From JAIRTY01 sp050257395 (GTDB lineage Bacteria > Actinomycetota > Actinomycetes > Streptosporangiales > Streptosporangiaceae), in assembly GCA_050257395.1 (NCBI GenBank), contig JBLMWU010000168.1, positions 1 through 16,122 of the forward strand: a stretch of DNA of 16,122 bases, read 5' to 3'. Made by a program: the position numbers and the translations under genes. This document shows positions 1-6,492 of the stretch, piece after piece. The first letter of the stretch is position 1, and each line of letters opens with the position of its first letter. The notes beneath the pieces were generated by a model. The model saw nothing but the letters and a program-made list of their open reading frames with translations. It made no database searches and was not told the DNA's origin.

Positions 1-23
1 CCGGCCCGGGAGTCCCGGGCCGG
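1..23. terminator. Perfect 10-bp inverted repeat, probable terminator hairpin
   Basis: Arms CCGGCCCGGG (1-10) and CCCGGGCCGG (14-23) are perfectly complementary around a 3-nt loop. The hairpin lies 30 nt beyond the stop codon of the leftward secreted repeat protein, where a terminator is expected. There is no T-tract, which is common for actinobacterial intrinsic terminators. It is symmetric, so it could also serve a gene entering from the left, outside the window. Confidence 0.6.
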
Positions 24-52
24 CCGCCAGCGAGATCAGGCGATCCGGGTGC

Positions 53-1414
53 TTATCCGGCGCCGTTGTTGCCCAGCGCCACCAGCGCCCGCCGGGTGCC
101 GCCGGCGTTGATGTAGTTGCCGACCCCGGCGCAGCCCCACTGAGCCCAGCAGGACACGTCTTTGAACTGGGTGAAGGCAGCCGACGTGGTGTTGGAGTTG
201 CCGGGTGCCGGGACGCCCGCCGCAGTCTGCCAGGTGGAGGTGGAGTAGGCGACCGACAGCAGCGAGACCAGGCTCGGGCTGCCGTTGTTGGCGTAGGAGC
301 CCACGGCGTCGCAGGTCGCGGTGTCCACGCAGGACAGCCCGTTGAGCTGGGGTGCCGGCGGGGTGGCCCCGTCGCTGGGCTTGATGGTGATCTCCTGGGC
401 GTTCTTGTTCCAGGTGCCGCCGGTCTCGGTCACGGCGAAGACCGCCTTCTGCCCGGAATTGTTGACGTAGTTGCCGACCGCGACGCAGTCGTTCACGTCT
501 GGGCAGGAGACCGCGTGGAGGTCACCGGCCTTCGACTTGGCGTTGGCGGGGAGGTTGATCGAGAACCCGGGGTTCCAGGTGCCGTTCGTCGAGGTGAAGA
601 TGAACGGGCGGACCACGCCGGCGGTGTTGTTGTACTTGCCCACGCCGACGCAGTCACCGGTCGCGGGGCAGGAGATCCCGTACGGGGTGATCGTCTTGCC
701 GGCCTTGGGCGCGTCGGACGGCACGACGATCCAGTGGCTGGTGATCCACTTGCCGCTCTCCTGGATGTACCCGCCGATCTCGATGTCGCCGTCCTTGTCG
801 CGGTAGGTGCCGACCGCGCCGCAGTTGCCATGGCTGGAGCAGGAGATCCTGAGGAGCTTGGCGTTGGTGGGGGTCGTGCTGTTCTTGGGCAGCGGGATGC
901 CCGTCGCCTTGTTCCAGCCGCCCGTGCCCATGGTGGCGATGAACGGCTTGTTGTACTTGCCGCTGTTCGCCGAGTAGCGGTAGTAGCCCACCGCCACGCA
1001 GGACGTGCTGGAGGCGCACCAGACGTCGCTGGCGTCGGACCTGGCCTTGGTGGCGGCGCCGGTCGGCAGGGTCAGCTGCTTCGCCTTGCCCCAGGTGCCG
1101 CCGGCCTCGCTGACCACCATCGGCAGATCGCCGTTGGTGGTGCTCTTCTGGAAGGAGCCTGCGGCCAGGCAGAAGCTGCCGTCGTGCAGGCAGTACACCC
1201 CGAGCAGCTGCGCGGGCGCCGTGCTGAGGGCGCCGGTGGGCATGCTGATGCTGGTGGCCTGCAGCCAGACCGGGCTGGCCGGCGGGGTGATCGCCCCGGC
1301 GCCGGTGCTGGCGGCCAGCGCCAGGCCGCTCGCGAGTGCCAGGGCCGCGCTGCCCAGGCTCAGGGCGCGGCGGAACCGGCGCCCGGCCCCCATCCCGCGA
1401 TGACGCTCATCCAT
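53..1414 (-). CDS. Secreted seven-repeat (probable beta-propeller) protein
   Basis: The product is 453 aa with an export signal: residues 11-16 are arginine-rich (GRRFRRA), 17-36 hydrophobic, and cleavage is likely near residues 36-41. The mature part holds seven repeats of 55-60 residues. Each has a Cys pair 6-7 residues apart (C75/C82, C133/C139, C192/C198, C249/C255, C304/C310, C362/C368, C422/C428) followed by a xVGxY-like motif, an aromatic/hydrophobic strand, a GTW or similar turn and an IxLP-like strand. The last repeat lacks the final W...IxLP strand, while residues 49-59 at the mature N-terminus look like one (VWLQATSISMP). This is the Velcro arrangement of a closed seven-bladed propeller (inference). 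Function and ligand are unknown; it is presumably extracellular. I chose the ATG at 1414 because an AGGGG sits 8 nt upstream and the signal peptide begins there; the frame stays open to 1744, but that part is not protein-like. Confidence 0.82.
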   Translation of the reverse strand: MDERHRGMGAGRRFRRALSLGSAALALASGLALAASTGAGAITPPASPVWLQATSISMPTGALSTAPAQLLGVYCLHDGSFCLAAGSFQKSTTNGDLPMVVSEAGGTWGKAKQLTLPTGAATKARSDASDVWCASSTSCVAVGYYRYSANSGKYNKPFIATMGTGGWNKATGIPLPKNSTTPTNAKLLRISCSSHGNCGAVGTYRDKDGDIEIGGYIQESGKWITSHWIVVPSDAPKAGKTITPYGISCPATGDCVGVGKYNNTAGVVRPFIFTSTNGTWNPGFSINLPANAKSKAGDLHAVSCPDVNDCVAVGNYVNNSGQKAVFAVTETGGTWNKNAQEITIKPSDGATPPAPQLNGLSCVDTATCDAVGSYANNGSPSLVSLLSVAYSTSTWQTAAGVPAPGNSNTTSAAFTQFKDVSCWAQWGCAGVGNYINAGGTRRALVALGNNGAG

Positions 1415-1719
1415 TCCTGATACCCCTACTCGTCCGTGTTCCGGGGCCATGACCGCGCCGCCAGCTGTCCGGGACTGCACCGGCACCGCGGTCGCCGGGC
1501 ATGCGGGGTGCCGGGCGGAACCGTGGGTCGCCATCGCGACCGGCTGTGGTCTGGAAGGCCGTAATTTGCTCAACGCTGACCCGCTTTGTACCACAAGGCT
1601 GTGGACGTCACGGGTGTGACGCGCCATTTGCCCCATGGGTTTACCGCCGGCGCAGGCAGGCCAGGAAACTCCGGGGGGCCGGCGCAGCGCCGGGCCGGTG
1701 AGGGAGCAGGTGAGCACGG
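1415..1719. promoter_or_regulatory. Divergent intergenic region with a 6-bp inverted repeat
   Basis: This 305-bp stretch separates the leftward secreted protein from the rightward F420-type oxidoreductase and must hold both promoters. A perfect inverted repeat, CGTCAC-GGGT-GTGACG, lies at 1606-1621 and could be a regulator site. The segment around 1561-1600 is the least GC-rich part, as expected of a promoter. I cannot assign convincing -35/-10 boxes to either gene. Open frames on both strands here look non-coding. Confidence 0.4.
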
Positions 1720-2151
1720 CTGAAGCTGCCCGAGGATGAGGCACGGGCGCGGTTCAGCGCCGCGCCGGTCGCCCGGCTGGCCACGGTAGGCCAGGCGGGC
1801 CAGCCGCACATCGTGCCGGTCACCTTCGCGGTGGACGGCGACCTCGTGTACACCGCGGTGGACGGCAAGCCCAAGCGGAGCCGGCAGCTGCAGCGGCTGA
1901 GCAACATCCTGGCCAACCCGCACGTGTCGCTGCTCGCGGACCACTACGAGGCCGACTGGGACCGGCTGTGGTGGGTCCGCGCGGACGGGCTGGCGACCAT
2001 CCAGGAGCAGCCCGCGGAGGTCACCGGGCTGCCCGGGCTGCTGGCCGGGCGCTACCCGCAGTACCGGGACAGCCCGCCCGCGGGCCCGGTCATCCGGGTG
2101 GCGGTGCGGCGCTGGAGCGGCTGGGCGGCCGCGCCAGCCGTTCACCCGTAG
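1720..2151 (+). CDS. PPOX-class F420-dependent oxidoreductase, CTG start
   Basis: The product is 143 aa of the split-barrel (pyridoxamine 5'-phosphate oxidase-like) fold. It resembles the small actinobacterial family annotated as PPOX-class F420-dependent oxidoreductase (TIGR03668-like), which uses F420 to reduce unidentified substrates in the cytoplasm. Visible family features are the N-terminal EARARF...ARLATV strand (7-23), HIVPVTFAVDGD (30-41), the KPKR basic patch (about 52-55), NPHVSLLADHY and DRLWWVRADG. The homologous reading starts well before the GTG at 1813. In that frame no ATG, GTG or TTG lies between the TGA at 1711 and residue 32, but CTG at 1720 is preceded by AGGTGA with a 6-nt spacer and gives the expected N-terminus. 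The substrate is unknown, and F420 rather than FMN or haem binding is inferred from the family. Confidence 0.85.
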   Translation: MKLPEDEARARFSAAPVARLATVGQAGQPHIVPVTFAVDGDLVYTAVDGKPKRSRQLQRLSNILANPHVSLLADHYEADWDRLWWVRADGLATIQEQPAEVTGLPGLLAGRYPQYRDSPPAGPVIRVAVRRWSGWAAAPAVHP

Positions 2152-2165
2152 CCGGCCCGCCCCGC

Positions 2166-2171
2166 TACGAT
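2166..2171 (+). promoter_or_regulatory. Leaderless -10 box (TACGAT) of the methyltransferase operon
   Basis: TACGAT fits the actinobacterial TAnnnT -10 pattern. It ends 7 nt before the ATG at 2179, so transcription should begin at or next to the start codon. No Shine-Dalgarno sequence lies between. The same geometry recurs at 3355 and 8791. Confidence 0.55.
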
Positions 2172-2178
2172 CGCGGAT

Positions 2179-2910
2179 ATGGCAGACGTGCACGACACCA
2201 ACGCCGACGTCTGGAAGTCCGACCAGCACGTCGCCACCTGGACGTCAGCCGCGCAGGAGCGGGAGCGGCGGTACGCCACCCCCCGCCGGCTGCTGGCCGA
2301 GCTGCTGCCGTTCACCGGGGACGAGCCGTTCACGTTCCTGGATCTCGGGGCCGGCACGGGCGCCGCCACCCGGGCGATCCTGGACCGCTACCCGGCCGCG
2401 ACGGCGATCCTGGCCGACTTCTCCCCGCAGATGATGGCCGAAGGCGCCCGGGCGCTGGCGCCCTATGAGGGCCGTTACCGCTACGTGGAGTTCGACCTGG
2501 CCGGCGGTGACTGGCCGGCCGGGATCCCGGCGACCGTCCCGGCCGTGGTCACGTCCTTGTGCGTGCACCACCTGACCGACGGGCGCAAGCAGGAACTGTT
2601 CCGCGAGATCTGGCAGCACCTCGAGCCGGGCGGCTGGTACCTCAACTTCGACCCGGTCAGCGCCGGGGACCCGGCGGTGGAGGCGGCCTGGCAGCGGGTG
2701 AACGACCAGCGTGACCCGGCGGCCGCGGCCAAGCGGGCGAACCGCACCCCGCAGGAGCAGCTGCACTGGGAGAACCACGTGCGCTACATCATCCCGCTCG
2801 CCCCCCAGGTCGGGTACCTGCGGGACGCAGGGTTCGAGGCGGTCGACGTGTACTGGAAAGAGCTGGAGTACGTGATCTACGGCGGCCGCCGCCCGGCCGG
2901 GCCGGCGTGA
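2179..2910 (+). CDS. Class I SAM-dependent methyltransferase
   Basis: The product is 243 aa with a Rossmann-type methyltransferase core. Motif I is LDLGAGTG at 54-61 (SAM binding). The acidic residue after strand beta-2 is in LADFSPQMM (about 79-87), which resembles the DxSxxML signature of the Methyltransf_11/25 families. Motif IV is VTSLCVHHLTD, and LEPGGWYLNFD is the typical post-I strand region. The N-terminal lid (VWKSDQHVATW) and a C-terminal LRDAGFEAVDVYW strand match small-molecule methyltransferases. The substrate cannot be read from the sequence. The stop codon overlaps the GTG of the downstream thioesterase by 4 nt (GTGA), so the two are translationally coupled. Translation is probably from a leaderless transcript. 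Confidence 0.88.
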   Translation: MADVHDTNADVWKSDQHVATWTSAAQERERRYATPRRLLAELLPFTGDEPFTFLDLGAGTGAATRAILDRYPAATAILADFSPQMMAEGARALAPYEGRYRYVEFDLAGGDWPAGIPATVPAVVTSLCVHHLTDGRKQELFREIWQHLEPGGWYLNFDPVSAGDPAVEAAWQRVNDQRDPAAAAKRANRTPQEQLHWENHVRYIIPLAPQVGYLRDAGFEAVDVYWKELEYVIYGGRRPAGPA

Positions 2911-3326
2911 CCGGGCGGATGAACGAAGAGCCGCCACCCGCCGCCCTGCTGGCGATGATGCCGTTCGCGGGCAAGCTCGGCATCACCCTGGACACCGCCA
3001 CCGCCGCGGAGGTGACCGGCCGCCTGCGCTGGGCCGGGGATCTGTGCACCGCCGGCGGCATCCTGCACGGCGGGGCGCTGATGGCGCTGGCCGACAGCCT
3101 CGGCGGCGCCTGCGCGTTCCTCAACCTGCCGCCGGGCGCGGGCACGGCCACCATCTCCTCTTCGACCAGCCTGCTGCGGGCCGTGCGGGAGGGGGAGGTC
3201 ACCGGCACGGCCCGGCCGCTGAACGTGGGCCGCACGGTCGTCGTCGTGCAGACCGACCTGCGCGACGACGCGGGCCGGCTGGTCGCCCAGACCACCCAGG
3301 CCCAGGCCGTCCTGCCCGCCCGCTGA
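2907..3326 (+). CDS. PaaI-family hotdog thioesterase
   Basis: The product is 139 aa, the usual length of single-domain PaaI/YbgC-like acyl-CoA thioesterases, which hydrolyse acyl-CoA or aryl-CoA esters in the cytoplasm. The family motif is seen as CTAGGILHGGALMALADSLGG. HGG lies at 54-56, and the acidic residue on the central helix is Asp63, the position used for catalysis in PaaI. The later STSLLRAVREGEVTGTARPL and VVVVQTDLRDDAGRLVAQTTQAQAV strands complete the hotdog fold. The GTG start at 2907 overlaps the methyltransferase stop; ATG at 2919 is an alternative. Pairing with a methyltransferase suggests a shared small-molecule pathway, but its identity is unknown. Confidence 0.87.
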   Translation: MTGRMNEEPPPAALLAMMPFAGKLGITLDTATAAEVTGRLRWAGDLCTAGGILHGGALMALADSLGGACAFLNLPPGAGTATISSSTSLLRAVREGEVTGTARPLNVGRTVVVVQTDLRDDAGRLVAQTTQAQAVLPAR

Positions 3327-3354
3327 AAGCGGATCATCCGGGGCCGGGCACCCA

Positions 3355-3360
3355 TAAGCT
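3355..3360 (+). promoter_or_regulatory. Leaderless -10 box (TAAGCT) of the signal peptidase gene
   Basis: TAAGCT ends 7 nt before the ATG at 3368 and no Shine-Dalgarno sequence precedes that ATG. The 8-mer GCCGGGCA is directly repeated on both sides of the box (3343-3350 and 3361-3368). This gives the peptidase its own promoter, only 41 nt after the thioesterase stop. Confidence 0.5.
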
Positions 3361-3367
3361 GCCGGGC

Positions 3368-4123
3368 ATGACGCCGCAGGACAGCTGGTACGGGGCCGTA
3401 TCGGGCGTGCCTCCCGCCGCCTCCCGCCGCCGCCTCGCCGGCCGGATCGTCTTCTGGACCCTCACCGGCCTGGCGGCCGCCGTCCTGGCAGGCGGGCTGG
3501 TCCTGGCGGCTGCCTCCCTGCGCCCTTACACCGACCCCGGCAGGTCGATGGAGAACACCATCCAGCCCGGCAGCCGTTTCCTGGCGGAACCGGGCGCTGC
3601 CGTCCGCCGCGGCGATCTGGTGCTCTTCCCGGTCCCCCCGGGCGGGCCAGCAGCGGGGCAGGTGCTCAAACGGCTGATCGGGCTGCCCGGCGACCACGTC
3701 GCCTGCTGCGACGCCCGCGGCCGGGTCACCGTGAACGGCAGGCCCCTCGGCGAGACCTACCTGTACCCGGGGGACGCGCCGTCCACGTTCCGGTTCTCAG
3801 TGGCGCTGCGCGGCGGCCAGGCGTGGGTGCTCGGCGACCACCGCAGCATCTCCTACGACTCCCGCGAGTACGGGCCGGTGCCCCTCGGCAGCATCACCGG
3901 CCGGGTCGTTCTCGCCGCCCGGCCCGGCTCCTTCACCTTCACCCCGGTGCGGACCCCGCGCACCTTCGTGGCCGGCGGCCTCGCGCCGCCGGACCAGCGG
4001 GACGCCTGGCCGGTCAGGCAGCTGGCGGCGGGGTCGGCCGGCCTCGGCGCGCTGATCGCCCTCGCCGCGTTCGGGGTCATCCGGGCGCTGGCCCGCCGCC
4101 GCGCGGCCCGCTGGCGGGCCTGA
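3368..4123 (+). CDS. lepB: Signal peptidase I (S26A)
   Basis: The product is 251 aa and cleaves signal peptides from exported proteins at the outer face of the membrane through a Ser/Lys dyad. A first membrane segment lies at about 28-50. The catalytic serine is Ser60 in GRSMENTI (box B), and the general-base lysine is Lys101 in VLKRLIGLPGD (box D). GDHRSISYDSREYGPV (156-171) is box E, and VNGRPLGE (122-129) is the substrate-pocket strand. A second membrane segment (about 222-241) followed by an arginine-rich tail anchors the C-terminus, as in many actinobacterial type I peptidases. The gene converges on the trpB2-like frame, whose abnormal extension is antisense to its last 271 nt. Confidence 0.9.
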   Translation: MTPQDSWYGAVSGVPPAASRRRLAGRIVFWTLTGLAAAVLAGGLVLAAASLRPYTDPGRSMENTIQPGSRFLAEPGAAVRRGDLVLFPVPPGGPAAGQVLKRLIGLPGDHVACCDARGRVTVNGRPLGETYLYPGDAPSTFRFSVALRGGQAWVLGDHRSISYDSREYGPVPLGSITGRVVLAARPGSFTFTPVRTPRTFVAGGLAPPDQRDAWPVRQLAAGSAGLGALIALAAFGVIRALARRRAARWRA

Positions 4124-5613
4124 CCGCGGGCAGGTGCACCCGGAAGGTGGCGCCGCGGCCGGGCTCGCTGTCCACGCTGATCGTGCCGCCATGCGCGCTC
4201 GCGGAGGCAGCCCCGGCCCGGCTCGCGGCCGGGCCGGGGCGCGCCCGCTCCGACGCCCGCGGGCCGGTGGGCGAGCGCCTCGGTGACCGCCTCAGCGGAC
4301 AGCTCGAAGTCCTCGACCTGGCCGGCCTGGAAGTTGCCGTACGCGGTCAGGTCGAGCAGCCCGTGCCCGCACACCGCGGTGAGGATGACCTTCTCCTCCC
4401 CGGTCTCCTTGCAGCGCAGCGCCTCCTCGATGCAGGCGGCGATCGCGTGCGTCGGCTCCGGTGCGGGCAGGATGCCTTCGGTCCGGGCGAACCGCAGGCC
4501 GGCTTCGAAGCACTCGCTCTGCGGCTTGGCCACCGCCTCCATCAGGCCGAGCTCGTAGATGTGCGAGAGCAGCGGCGACATGCCGTGGTAGCGCAGCCCG
4601 CCCGCGTGGATCGGGTCCGGGATGAACTCGTGGCCGAGGGTGTGCATCTTCAGCAGCGGCGTCATGCCCGCGGTGTCGCCGAAGTCGTAGGCGTAGACGC
4701 CCTTGGTGAACGACGGGCAGGCGGCAGGCTCGACCGCCCGCAGCACCGGGTTCATCCGGCCCGCCAGCTTCTCGCCCAGGAACGGGAACGCCAGCCCGGC
4801 GAAGTTGGAGCCGCCGCCGGTGCAGCCGATGATCAGGTCCGGCCCGGCCTCGCCGGCCTGGGCGAACTGCTTGATCGCTTCCTGGCCGATCACGGTCTGG
4901 TGCAGCAGCACGTGGTTGAGCACGCTGCCGAGCGAGTAGCGGGTGGCCTCGTCGCCCGCGGCGACCTCCACCGCCTCGCTGATGGCGATGCCCAGGCTGC
5001 CGGGGGAGTCCGGGTGATCGGCGAGGATGCCCCGGCCCGCCTGGGTGATGCCGGACGGGCTGGGGTGGACGGTGGCGCCGTAGGCCTCCATCAGCAGCTT
5101 GCGGTACGGCTTCTGGTCGTAGGAGGCGCGGACCTGCCACACCTCGCACTGCAGGCCGAACACGGCGCACGCGAACGCCAGCGCGCTGCCCCACTGGCCC
5201 GCGCCGGTCTCGGTGGTCAGCCGGGTCACGCCCTCCTGGGCGTTGTAGTACGCCTGGGGGACGGCGGTGTTGGGCTTGTGGGAGCCGGCCGGGCTGCCGC
5301 CCTCGTACTTGTAGTAGATCCGCGCCGGGGTGCCGAGCTCCTTTTCCAGGCGCCGGGCCCGGAACAGCGGGGTGGGCCGCCACAGCCGGTAGACGTCCAC
5401 GACCGCCTCGGGAATGTCGATAAATCGATCTGGCGACACTTCCTGGGCGATGAGCGCGGCCGGGAAGAGCGGCGCCAGCGCCTCCGGGCCGATCGGCTCG
5501 TGGGTGCCCGGGTGCAGCGGCGGCGGCGGGGGCGCGGGCAGGTCGGGGATGACGTTGTACCACTGCCGGGGCAGCTCGGACTCATCCAGCAGGTATTTGA
5601 CCTGACCACCCAT
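3853..5613 (-). CDS. TrpB2-type tryptophan synthase beta chain with aberrant C-terminal extension
   Basis: Residues 1-451 (5613 to 4261) form a complete TrpB2, the PLP enzyme that condenses indole with serine to tryptophan. The PLP lysine is Lys113 in GSHKPNTA, followed by TTETGAGQWGSALAF (133-147) and the phosphate-binding GCTGGGSN (263-270). DPIHAGGLRYHG (333-344) and CGHGLLDL also fit. The N-terminal block (residues 17-80) is typical of TrpB2, not TrpB1. ATG 5613 has a strong GGGAGG 4 nt upstream. The family ends at about residue 440-455, but no stop occurs here. The frame continues 135 residues (452-586), low-complexity and Arg/Pro/Ala-rich, out of frame over a histidine-kinase remnant and antisense to lepB, ending at TAG 3853-3855. 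The extension is probably a product of rearrangement. No trpA, trpC or other trp gene is adjacent, so this is a solitary TrpB2 (indole salvage is possible, inferred). Confidence 0.87.
   Translation of the reverse strand: MGGQVKYLLDESELPRQWYNVIPDLPAPPPPPLHPGTHEPIGPEALAPLFPAALIAQEVSPDRFIDIPEAVVDVYRLWRPTPLFRARRLEKELGTPARIYYKYEGGSPAGSHKPNTAVPQAYYNAQEGVTRLTTETGAGQWGSALAFACAVFGLQCEVWQVRASYDQKPYRKLLMEAYGATVHPSPSGITQAGRGILADHPDSPGSLGIAISEAVEVAAGDEATRYSLGSVLNHVLLHQTVIGQEAIKQFAQAGEAGPDLIIGCTGGGSNFAGLAFPFLGEKLAGRMNPVLRAVEPAACPSFTKGVYAYDFGDTAGMTPLLKMHTLGHEFIPDPIHAGGLRYHGMSPLLSHIYELGLMEAVAKPQSECFEAGLRFARTEGILPAPEPTHAIAACIEEALRCKETGEEKVILTAVCGHGLLDLTAYGNFQAGQVEDFELSAEAVTEALAHRPAGVGAGAPRPGREPGRGCLRERAWRHDQRGQRARPRRHLPGAPARGQARQRAARRRASARMTPNAARAISAPRPADPAASCLTGQASRWSGGARPPATKVRGVRTGVKVKEPGRAARTTRPVMLPRGTGPYSRES
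4077..4208 (-). pseudogene. Remnant of a sensor histidine kinase C-terminus
   Basis: In the frame one nucleotide off from the trpB2 frame, 4196-4126 translates to AHGGTISVDSEPGRGATF followed by RVHLPA. This is the G2-box end of a HATPase_c domain (consensus HGG-x-I-x-V-x-S-x-P-G-x-G-T/A-x-F-x-V-x-L-P). The frame stops at TGA 4079-4077, just inside the end of lepB, a typical short convergent overlap. Upstream of the AHGG no N, G1 or F box and no membrane or phospho-acceptor region is seen; about 2 residues before it the resemblance fades into the hairpin at 4210-4240. The rest of the kinase appears deleted, joining its tail to trpB2. Confidence 0.72.
4210..4240. terminator. 13-bp perfect stem hairpin after the trpB2 core
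   Basis: GCCCCGGCCCGGC (4210-4222) and GCCGGGCCGGGGC (4228-4240) are perfect reverse complements around a 5-nt loop (TCGCG). On the minus strand the hairpin begins 20 nt beyond the last family-like codon of trpB2, where its transcription terminator would be expected. It could also stop transcription leaving lepB (stop at 4123). No T-tract follows. It marks the boundary between trpB2 and the kinase remnant. Confidence 0.55.
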
Positions 5614-5654
5614 GGATCCTCCCGCGGGGCGCAGCGACGTGACGACGTGCCCCG

Positions 5655-5660
5655 ACCTTA
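5655..5660 (-). promoter_or_regulatory. Possible trpB2 -10 box (TAAGGT)
   Basis: On the minus strand TAAGGT (reverse complement of ACCTTA) lies about 42 nt upstream of the trpB2 ATG, so the mRNA would carry a short leader with the GGGAGG ribosome site. No good -35 box is seen. Further out, at 5700-5714, the palindromic core CAGGCCTG with flanking TCA/TGA might be a regulator site. The assignment is tentative. Confidence 0.3.
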
Positions 5661-5843
5661 GCGACTTTTCGGCCAGGGCGGGAGTGGGCCCCGTCACCCT
5701 CACCAGGCCTGTGACCTGCGCGGGCATGGCCTTGGGGTGGATAACTCATGACATATCGTCCGCTCCTTTATCGCCGGGCACGGCTGGCCGCCCGCGTCCG
5801 CGAGCCGCTTGCGGGGCCATATCCGGCATGTCAGGGTGAACGG

Positions 5844-6440
5844 GTGTCTCCCGCGGCAGCCCCCCGGCCGGTGAAGGCCGGCACCCGCCGGGCCTGGAGC
5901 GTGCTGGCCGTGGCCGGCACGGTGGTGCTCATCACGGGCGTGCTGATCGCCGCCGCCGGGGAAGCGCTGGCGCGCGGCACCGAGCGCGGCACCCCGCCCG
6001 CGACCGTGGCGGGCCTGCTGCTGGCAGCGTGCGGGCTGGCGTGCGGCGCCGCGCTGATCGCCGCGGCGGCCGCGGGCGTGCCCGGGGCGCAGCGCCGCCC
6101 GGGGCAGCCGGGCGTGCCCCGCCCGTTCCGGCACCGGGGTGCCGCCCGCAGGCCCGCGGCGGCCCGCGAACCGGGCACGCTGGGCCCGCTCAGCACGGAC
6201 GGCCCGGCCGCCGCGGGCCCGGGCAGCGCGGACCGGGACGACCCGCCCGGGGGCCGGGCGGCCAGCGGCGGCCGGCCGGAGCCGGCCGCCCCCCGGGGGC
6301 CGTTCGAGCCGGCCAGCCAGCGCGGCGGGCCGGCGGCGCCGCGCACGGACCCGCCCGCGCCCGCTGACCCCGGCCCGGGCGGACAGGAGACGTCGGAGGA
6401 GTGGCTGCGGTCGCTGCGGCCGGGCGGGCCGCCCGGCTGA
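5844..6440 (+). CDS. Two-TM hypothetical membrane protein with disordered tail
   Basis: I do not recognise a family. With the GTG at 5844 as start the product is 198 aa. A short basic N-terminus is followed by two hydrophobic helices (about 18-39 and 55-78), then about 120 residues of Pro/Gly/Ala/Arg-rich, probably disordered sequence ending in an acidic-aromatic patch (EEWLRSLRPG). By the positive-inside rule both termini should be cytoplasmic. The frame is open upstream to an ATG at 5748, but residues from there to 5843 look non-coding. A weak AGGGTGA stands 4 nt before the GTG. It is transcribed away from trpB2 and toward tetR. Confidence 0.55.
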   Translation: MSPAAAPRPVKAGTRRAWSVLAVAGTVVLITGVLIAAAGEALARGTERGTPPATVAGLLLAACGLACGAALIAAAAAGVPGAQRRPGQPGVPRPFRHRGAARRPAAAREPGTLGPLSTDGPAAAGPGSADRDDPPGGRAASGGRPEPAAPRGPFEPASQRGGPAAPRTDPPAPADPGPGGQETSEEWLRSLRPGGPPG

Positions 6441-6463
6441 TCGCCGCCATCCGGCCCGGCCGG

Positions 6464-6486
6464 GCGGCGCCGGGACAGGGCGCCGC
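6464..6486. terminator. Hairpin between convergent genes
   Basis: GCGGCGCC (6464-6471) and GGCGCCGC (6479-6486) form a perfect 8-bp stem with a 7-nt loop. It lies between the stop of the two-TM protein (6440) and the stop of the leftward TetR gene (6493). It is well placed as a bidirectional terminator. Confidence 0.5.
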
Positions 6487-6492
6487 GCCAGG

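Noticed and set aside
1501..1701. Small rightward 66-codon frame before the F420-type gene
   Set aside because: There is no ribosome site or recognisable composition; it lies in the divergent promoter region.
1415..1744. Upstream extension of the secreted repeat protein frame (about 110 more residues)
   Set aside because: The extension has no ribosome site, is not protein-like, and would bury the export signal; it also runs across the divergent gene's start.
5625..5654. CGGGGC/GCCCCG hairpin in the trpB2 leader as an attenuator or riboswitch
   Set aside because: The likely transcription start (about 5648) falls inside the hairpin, and no Trp-codon leader peptide or known riboswitch core is visible.
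3823..5661. 612-codon rightward open frame opposite trpB2
   Set aside because: It is a shadow created by GC-rich third positions of trpB2; no family motif, and the opposite strand is clearly coding.
5748..5843. ATG start for the two-TM protein
   Set aside because: The 32 extra residues resemble translated intergenic sequence; the basic-then-hydrophobic start at GTG 5844 is more natural. This is not certain.
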